Positions 6,368 to 10,826 of a stretch of DNA of 10,826 nucleotides are shown piece after piece. The notes beneath the pieces are model-generated. The model did not search any database and was not told the origin of the DNA. It saw only the letters and a program-made list of their open reading frames with translations. The DNA is from Actinomycetes bacterium. GTDB lineage: Bacteria > Actinomycetota > Actinomycetes > Propionibacteriales > Propionibacteriaceae. The DNA is taken from NCBI GenBank assembly GCA_021794705.1, contig JAJYQH010000070.1, forward strand, positions 1-10,826, read 5' to 3'. How positions within the stretch are numbered: position 1 is the stretch's first letter; every line of letters starts with the position of its first letter. A program made the translations under genes and the position numbers.

Positions 6368-6769
6368 ATGGCCCTCACGGATGAGGAGAGGCGGCAGCTC
6401 GCCCAGCTCGAAGCTTCTCTGGCCGCCGACGATCCCCACCTGGCCAGCACCCTGCGTGGTGCGCGTCCCAAGCGGGTTCCCGTTCGCCGGATCGTCGTCG
6501 CCACCGTGGGGTTGGCCGCGGGGATCGCCCTGCTCATCATCGGCATGCAGACCGACCCGCTGGTCAGCGTGCTCGGTTTCCTCGTCATGCTCGTCTCCTC
6601 GGTCGTCGCGGTCGGCACCTGGCACAACCCCGACCAGCCGCCGGGTTCACCTCGCCCCCGCCGCACTCCAGGCCACCGGCGTCCCCGCACCCCCCACCAG
6701 CGCTCGGGCGGCGACTTCATGAACCGGATGGAGGAGCGCTGGCGTCGACGCCGCGAGCAGGGTTTCTGA
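6368..6769 (+). CDS. DUF3040 domain membrane protein
   Basis: A 133-residue protein with the DUF3040 layout: an N-terminal acidic helix with LTDEERRQLAQLEASL then DDPHLASTLRG, two hydrophobic helices (about 42-60 and 64-84), and a basic, proline-rich cytosolic tail ending FMNRMEERWRRRREQGF. The family is small, actinobacterial and of unknown function; it is usually found near cell-wall and division genes. The start follows a strong GAAGGAG (6355-6361) with a 6-nt gap. The 3' end overlaps the converging transglutaminase gene by 53 bp. The conserved FM.R.EERW ending is encoded within or immediately at the overlap, so the DUF3040 frame there looks real. Confidence 0.88.
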   Translation: MALTDEERRQLAQLEASLAADDPHLASTLRGARPKRVPVRRIVVATVGLAAGIALLIIGMQTDPLVSVLGFLVMLVSSVVAVGTWHNPDQPPGSPRPRRTPGHRRPRTPHQRSGGDFMNRMEERWRRRREQGF

Positions 6770-8990
6770 TCCCTCGCCCCCGTCCCCGCCAGAGCGAGCG
6801 GGGAAGCACCAGCGCAGTCCACCGTTCCTGCCACGCGGCCTCGTCGAGCCAGTGCCTGCGGATCAGCCGCACGGCCGCCGCGAGGTCGGTCGTGTCCTCC
6901 GGCAGGGTCGCCCCATAGCGTGACACCTCCACCCGGTGCGCCACCCGCCGCAGCGTCGCGGCCGCGGTCTCGTCGCTCCGCGCGGCCAGCCGCTCGCCGA
7001 TTGCCCGCGGCGACCCGTTGAGCCACCGTCCCCCGAGGTCGACGAAGCTGTCGCGGATCTCCCGCCAGGCCGCCTCGATCCGCTCGTGCTCGTCGCCCCG
7101 GGGCCTCCCCAGCCGGTACCTGCGCATCGACAGGCGCACGGTCATCGGTGCGACGAGCAGCAGCACGATCAGCAGCCCCGCGCCGGCCCCGCCGAGGATC
7201 CCCGCCCAGTTCGTGCCCGCCGGGCCCCCCGCCGGAGTCTCGGTGATCGGTGCCACCGGGGACGCCGACACCGACGCCTGGTGGCTCGGGCCGGTCGACG
7301 GCCCGGCCGACTCGGAGGTCGACGCGCTCGACGCCGGCTTCGGCGGTTGCAGGCTGGTGAGCGACGACCAGCCGGGCGCCGATGCCACGGCCGCCGTGGG
7401 CTCGAACCGCACCCACCCGTACCCGCCGAAGTACAGCTCGGGCCACGCGTGCGCGTCGCGGATGTTCACCTCGTAGTGGTTCCCCACCTTCGTTCCCGGG
7501 GCGAAGCCGACCGAGACGCGGGACGGGATGCCGACGATCCGCGCCATCAGCGCCATCGCCGAGGCGAAGTGGATGCAGTAGCCGCTGTGGGTCTTGGTGA
7601 GGAAGTTGACGAGGACGTCGTATCCGGTGCCGCCGGGGGCGTTGGTGTTGTAGGTGAACCTGCTGGGGTCGGTGAGGTACGCCTGGATGTCGGCGGCCTT
7701 GATCGCGTCGGTCGCGGCGCCCCGCGTGATCTGCCGGGCGAGGTTGACGATCACCTGGGGGACGTCGGCGGGCACGTACGACAGGATCTGCGAGTCGCGC
7801 GGAGGGATCCCCGCCTCCGCCTGGGAGAACTCGGCCGGGTTGGGCTCCTCGACCTCCGCCGTGACCGTGTAGGAGAGGTTGCGCGTGGCCTGCCGGCGTC
7901 CGGAGCCGTTGGTCGACAGCACCATGAGCGACGACGGGTCGTAGGCCCACTGCCCGCGGGCGTTGAACGACTCGGGGGCGTAGGGCGCGGGGAGGTACTC
8001 GCTGTCGAGGTTGTCGATAGTCACGTGGGTGGTCACGCGGACCTGCCCGGTCGCCGCTCCCGGCGCGGGGGGCAGCTGTCCGTTGAGCAGCGAGACGCTC
8101 GGCAGCTTCCACCCGCTGGCGTCGACCACGCTGAGCGTCGCCAGGCGCAGGTACACGGGTTGCCCGTTCGACGTCGTGTAGGTCAGCACGCGCCGGTTGA
8201 TCGGCTGGTTGAGGTCCCTGGCCAGGTTGATGGTGGGGTCCTGCATCTGGATCGGCCCGTTGCCCGACCGGGTGCCGATCGCCGGGGTGTTGCCGAACAT
8301 CGGGAGGGCCGAGCCGACCAGCAGGGTGATCGCCAGGGCGGGCACGCCGATGAGCAGCGCCATCCGCCACACCCCGAGTTGGGGACTGCCCCGGTGCGCC
8401 GTGTCGGTGTTGACGTTGCGGGTCCACTCCTCGTTCCGGTTGACGGCCTCCACCGCCAGCATGGCGAGGTAGCCGAGGGCCACCAGCACGAACTGCCACC
8501 AGGGCAGGTCGTCGGCGGTGGCCGTGACGGCCGCGATGACGTAGGGCGTCGCGAGGGGGGCCAGCGCCCACGCCGGGGCGGCGAGCGTGGCGACCATGAG
8601 GTCGGTGAGGACGACGAGCGTGGCGACGAACGCGACGAGCAGCCACCGGGTGGGGGCGTAGACGGTGAGCGGTGCCCCCTCGGTGCGCATCTGGGTGATG
8701 GCGCCGTCGAACACCCGGGTCAGGCCGATCGACACGCCCTTGGCCGTGCGGATCTGCACTTCGGTGAACCCGAGGACCGCGACGAGGACGGCGACCTGGG
8801 CCGCGTGCACGACGACCAGGCTGAGCCGGGCGAGGCGCAGGGCCGCCGCGACGAACACCAGCAGCCCGGCCAGCAGGGCCGACTGCCACCACACCGCGCC
8901 GTCCTCGGTGAGGGTGGTGAGCGGCACGGCGGACGCCGCCGCGGCCAGCCAGACCACGAGCGCCGTGCGCAGGATCGCCGCCGGGTTCAT
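6717..8990 (-). CDS. Membrane transglutaminase-like protein, TgpA type
   Basis: A 757-residue integral membrane protein. About seven hydrophobic segments fill the first 230 residues (roughly 5-20, 36-52, 56-76, 113-135, 138-157, 163-183 and 208-230). An extracytoplasmic region follows, with a transglutaminase-like core at about 400-535: SGYCIHFASAMALMARIVGIP with Cys472, and RDAHAWPELYF with His514. The third catalytic position reads FEPTA, so Glu530 replaces the more usual Asp. A Ser/Pro/Thr-rich linker (540-592), a last membrane helix (about 598-616) and a cytosolic DUF4129-like tail complete it. TgpA of Pseudomonas has this architecture; its substrate is not settled. AGGAGG (8998-9003) lies 7 nt before the ATG, which overlaps the DUF58 stop as ATGA. 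The tail overlaps the DUF3040 gene by 53 bp. Presumed to act at the outer face of the membrane on envelope proteins or peptides. Confidence 0.9.
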   Translation of the reverse strand: MNPAAILRTALVVWLAAAASAVPLTTLTEDGAVWWQSALLAGLLVFVAAALRLARLSLVVVHAAQVAVLVAVLGFTEVQIRTAKGVSIGLTRVFDGAITQMRTEGAPLTVYAPTRWLLVAFVATLVVLTDLMVATLAAPAWALAPLATPYVIAAVTATADDLPWWQFVLVALGYLAMLAVEAVNRNEEWTRNVNTDTAHRGSPQLGVWRMALLIGVPALAITLLVGSALPMFGNTPAIGTRSGNGPIQMQDPTINLARDLNQPINRRVLTYTTSNGQPVYLRLATLSVVDASGWKLPSVSLLNGQLPPAPGAATGQVRVTTHVTIDNLDSEYLPAPYAPESFNARGQWAYDPSSLMVLSTNGSGRRQATRNLSYTVTAEVEEPNPAEFSQAEAGIPPRDSQILSYVPADVPQVIVNLARQITRGAATDAIKAADIQAYLTDPSRFTYNTNAPGGTGYDVLVNFLTKTHSGYCIHFASAMALMARIVGIPSRVSVGFAPGTKVGNHYEVNIRDAHAWPELYFGGYGWVRFEPTAAVASAPGWSSLTSLQPPKPASSASTSESAGPSTGPSHQASVSASPVAPITETPAGGPAGTNWAGILGGAGAGLLIVLLLVAPMTVRLSMRRYRLGRPRGDEHERIEAAWREIRDSFVDLGGRWLNGSPRAIGERLAARSDETAAATLRRVAHRVEVSRYGATLPEDTTDLAAAVRLIRRHWLDEAAWQERWTALVLPRSLWRGRGRGIRNPARGVDASAPPSGS

Positions 8991-10234
8991 ACCAGCGCCT
9001 CCTGCCCCAGGCGTTCCCAGGCCGCGCCCACGGTCATGCCCGCGCGCACCTCGACGACCCGCCAGCCCTGTTCGCGCAACTGCCGGATCGCCTGCACCTG
9101 CTCGGCTCCGGCGGCCAGCCCGGCCCCGACGAAGGACTCCGGGTGGAGGGCGAGCGCGAACCCCTGCGCCCGGGCCCGGCGGATCCGCTCGAGGCTGACG
9201 ACGTCGTCGATGGTGAGCCGCCCGAGCACGGCGATCATGATCTCGCCCTCCCGCGTGGCCACCGACGCGTTGACCGCCGCGGAGAGCGAATCGGTGCGGT
9301 GCAGCGCCGCGTCCGTGAGCGCGATGAGCATCGCCTCCCGGCTGGTCACGGGGTCCTCGCTCCCTCCGGAGACGACACCGCCGGACGCGTCGATGAGCGC
9401 CACCCGGTAGCCCGCCCCGGTGAGGTGGCTGCAGACGGACGCCGCCGCGGACACCGCCCACTCGAAGGAGCCCTCCCGCCCCGCACCCTCGTGATGGGCC
9501 ACCCGGTTGTCGAGGAGCACCGTCGCCGACGGCTCCCAGGCCTGTTCCTCCCGGCGCACCATCACCTGGCCCCACCGGGCCGTCGACCGCCAGTGCACCC
9601 GGCGCACGTCGTCGCCCTGCCGGTACTCCCGCACCAGCACGTCGTCCTGCCCCAGCCTCCCGACGTGCTGGGGGGCCGTGTCGCCGGCGCTCCCGGAGCC
9701 GCCGGCGTTGGTGAGCTGCGACAGGGGGACGACGTGGGGGGTGATCATCACCTCGTCGCTGCCCGCGAGGGTGCTGTCGAGGCGTGCCAGGCCGAACGGG
9801 TCGGCGGCGTGCACGACGAGGGGGCCGACGCGGAACCGGCCGCGCGAGAGGCCCATCAGCGGGTAGGTGATCCGGCGTTGCCACCGGCCGGTGAACTGGT
9901 GCACCGAGAATCGGGGACGCCGGCCGAGTTGCGCGGGCACGGCCTCCTCGAACTGCAGCAGGCCGACCGGCAGCGAGCCCGCCTTGGTGAGGGCGAGGGT
10001 TCCGGTGAGCCGGTCGCCGACGGGCGCCCGCGACGGCTCGATGCGCCGCTCGCTCCCCAGGCTGAGCCGCGTCCGGTGCACCTGGATCACCGCGGCGAGC
10101 GGCAGCACGACGAGCAGGACGCCGAGCCAGGCCAGGTCGGGTTGTCCCCACGCGCTCGAGGTCACCGTGACCGCGACACCGAGGACGAGGAAGAAGCGGC
10201 CTCGTCCGGTCAGGGTGGTCCAGGCTACGAGCAA
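8987..10234 (-). CDS. DUF58 domain-containing membrane protein
   Basis: A 415-residue protein. Two N-terminal hydrophobic helices (about 13-29 and 33-51) are followed by a beta-rich region and the DUF58 signature: DDVLVREYRQGDDVRRVHW then STARWGQVMVRREEQ (about 197-231). A VWA-like fold begins at ATVLLDNR. DUF58 proteins occur almost always beside MoxR ATPases and are thought to help the chaperone act on membrane or envelope targets (family knowledge). The start is TTG at 10234, 4 nt after the moxR stop; GGTGA lies 4 nt upstream of it, and the next plausible in-frame starts would remove the first helix. A rare start codon could keep its level below that of MoxR. The stop overlaps the transglutaminase ATG (ATGA). 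Middle gene of the moxR-DUF58-transglutaminase operon. Confidence 0.9.
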   Translation of the reverse strand: MLVAWTTLTGRGRFFLVLGVAVTVTSSAWGQPDLAWLGVLLVVLPLAAVIQVHRTRLSLGSERRIEPSRAPVGDRLTGTLALTKAGSLPVGLLQFEEAVPAQLGRRPRFSVHQFTGRWQRRITYPLMGLSRGRFRVGPLVVHAADPFGLARLDSTLAGSDEVMITPHVVPLSQLTNAGGSGSAGDTAPQHVGRLGQDDVLVREYRQGDDVRRVHWRSTARWGQVMVRREEQAWEPSATVLLDNRVAHHEGAGREGSFEWAVSAAASVCSHLTGAGYRVALIDASGGVVSGGSEDPVTSREAMLIALTDAALHRTDSLSAAVNASVATREGEIMIAVLGRLTIDDVVSLERIRRARAQGFALALHPESFVGAGLAAGAEQVQAIRQLREQGWRVVEVRAGMTVGAAWERLGQEALV

Positions 10235-10238
10235 GGCG

Positions 10239-10826
10239 TCACCGTCGGTCGGGGATCGGAACGGAGGCGACGATGTCGCTGACGACGCGGTCGACGGTGC
10301 GCCCGGCGAGCTGCGCCTGCGTGGACATCAGCACCCGATGGCCCAGCACCGCGGGGGCGATCGACGAGATGTCGTCGGGAATGGTGTAGTCGCGCCCGCT
10401 CATGGCCGCCCGCGCGCGGGCGATCCGCAGCAGGTGCAGGCTCGCCCGCGGGCTGGCGCCCAGGCGCAGGGCGCTGCTCGAGCGGGTCGCCGCGACGATG
10501 TCGACGATGTAGTCCTTCACCGCCGGGGCGACGTGGACGCGGCGGGTGGTCGCGATCAGCCGGTTGACGGTCGCGGCGTCGGTCACCGGCCGAAGGTCGT
10601 CGAGGGGATTGCTCGCCCCGTGCGACTCGAGCATGCTCAACTCCGCGGCCCGGGCGGGATAGCCCATGGTGATGCGGGTCATGAACCGGTCGCGCTGCGC
10701 CTCGGGCAGGGGATAGGTGCCCTCCATCTCGATGGGGTTCTGGGTGGCGACCACCATGAACGGGGCCTCGAGCCGGTGGGTGACCCCGTCGACCGACACG
10801 GTGCGCTCGGCCATCGCCTCCAGCAG
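10239..10826 (-). CDS. MoxR-family AAA+ ATPase, C-terminal part (gene runs off the window)
   Basis: 195 residues are visible; the 5' part with Walker A and Walker B lies beyond the right edge, and the frame is open to the last base (LLEAMAERTVSVDG, the MoxR segment just after Walker B). Present are sensor 1 (VVATQNPIEMEGTYPLPEAQ), the arginine finger region EAQRDRF, the GYPARAAELSML helix, and the sensor 2 helix GASPRASLHLLRIARARA. The protein ends with the lid domain. MoxR proteins are ATP-driven chaperones for assembling protein or metal-cofactor complexes; partners here are presumably the DUF58 and transglutaminase proteins. The gene is first of the operon within the window, with its promoter outside. 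The ATG at 10814 is internal, not the real start. Confidence 0.93.
   Translation of the reverse strand: MLEAMAERTVSVDGVTHRLEAPFMVVATQNPIEMEGTYPLPEAQRDRFMTRITMGYPARAAELSMLESHGASNPLDDLRPVTDAATVNRLIATTRRVHVAPAVKDYIVDIVAATRSSSALRLGASPRASLHLLRIARARAAMSGRDYTIPDDISSIAPAVLGHRVLMSTQAQLAGRTVDRVVSDIVASVPIPDRR

Noticed and set aside
6340..8892. 850-codon second frame on the minus strand across the transglutaminase gene
   Set aside because: Out of frame with the transglutaminase, extremely Arg/Gly/Ala/Pro-rich, and a typical GC-rich artefact.
6936..9410. 824-codon open frame on the + strand opposite the transglutaminase and DUF58 genes
   Set aside because: Arg/Gly/His-rich product without domains; the minus-strand genes have membrane helices, catalytic residues, ribosome-binding sites and ATGA coupling.
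8991..10151. Extension of the transglutaminase frame upstream to 10151
   Set aside because: It would overlap the whole DUF58 gene in another frame with Arg-rich nonsense; the ATG at 8990 with AGGAGG and a membrane helix right after it is the natural start.
1..10826. CRISPR arrays, tRNA or rRNA genes, insertion sequences, prophage or att sites
   Set aside because: Looked for by eye on both strands; no regularly spaced repeats, transposase or integrase motifs, or RNA gene signatures were seen.

Overview
The window is about 70% G+C by eye, with almost every codon ending in G or C, tightly overlapping genes and actinobacterial-type families (DUF6504, SAV_6107-type HEPN, DUF3040, a TgpA-like transglutaminase). 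It is very probably chromosomal DNA of a high-GC actinomycete. I cannot fix the genus; Propionibacteriales or Nocardioidaceae-like is only a guess. I see no transposase, integrase, tRNA, rRNA or CRISPR array.

Left part (1-6271, + strand): a probable DNA-damage operon. A near-perfect actinobacterial LexA/SOS box (79-94) is followed by a leader of roughly 170 nt with a perfect 13-bp hairpin (174-208). Four genes then follow without gaps: a DUF6504 protein (272-637), a SAV_6107-family HEPN protein (637-1029), a DnaE2-type DNA polymerase III alpha subunit (1029-5057) and a DinB/Pol IV Y-family polymerase (5054-6271). Each downstream start overlaps the previous stop (TGATG, TGATG, GTGA), so translation is likely coupled. 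This resembles the actinobacterial DnaE2 mutasome, but neither ImuA' nor ImuB is in the window. The Y-family partner here keeps its catalytic acidic residues, whereas ImuB normally does not.

Middle (6272-6769): a short spacer with a 7-bp hairpin and a -10-like TAAACT precedes a small two-helix membrane protein of the DUF3040 family.

Right part (6717-10826, - strand): a converging operon, moxR-type AAA+ ATPase (5' end beyond the window), DUF58 protein, then a multi-pass membrane transglutaminase of the TgpA type. This is a widespread three-gene envelope-associated unit. The transglutaminase gene ends 53 bp inside the DUF3040 gene, a tail-to-tail coding overlap. From memory of actinobacterial gene order, DUF3040, dinB, SAV_6107 and moxR-DUF58-transglutaminase genes often lie near the mraZ/dcw cell-division cluster, so mraZ-rsmH may lie beyond the right edge. 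That is inference.

Nothing here is clearly an unknown system. The best candidates for a second look are the rearranged SOS mutasome (HEPN protein plus DnaE2 plus catalytic DinB), its structured leader, and the metal-ligand-free PHP domain and long C-terminal linker of DnaE2.
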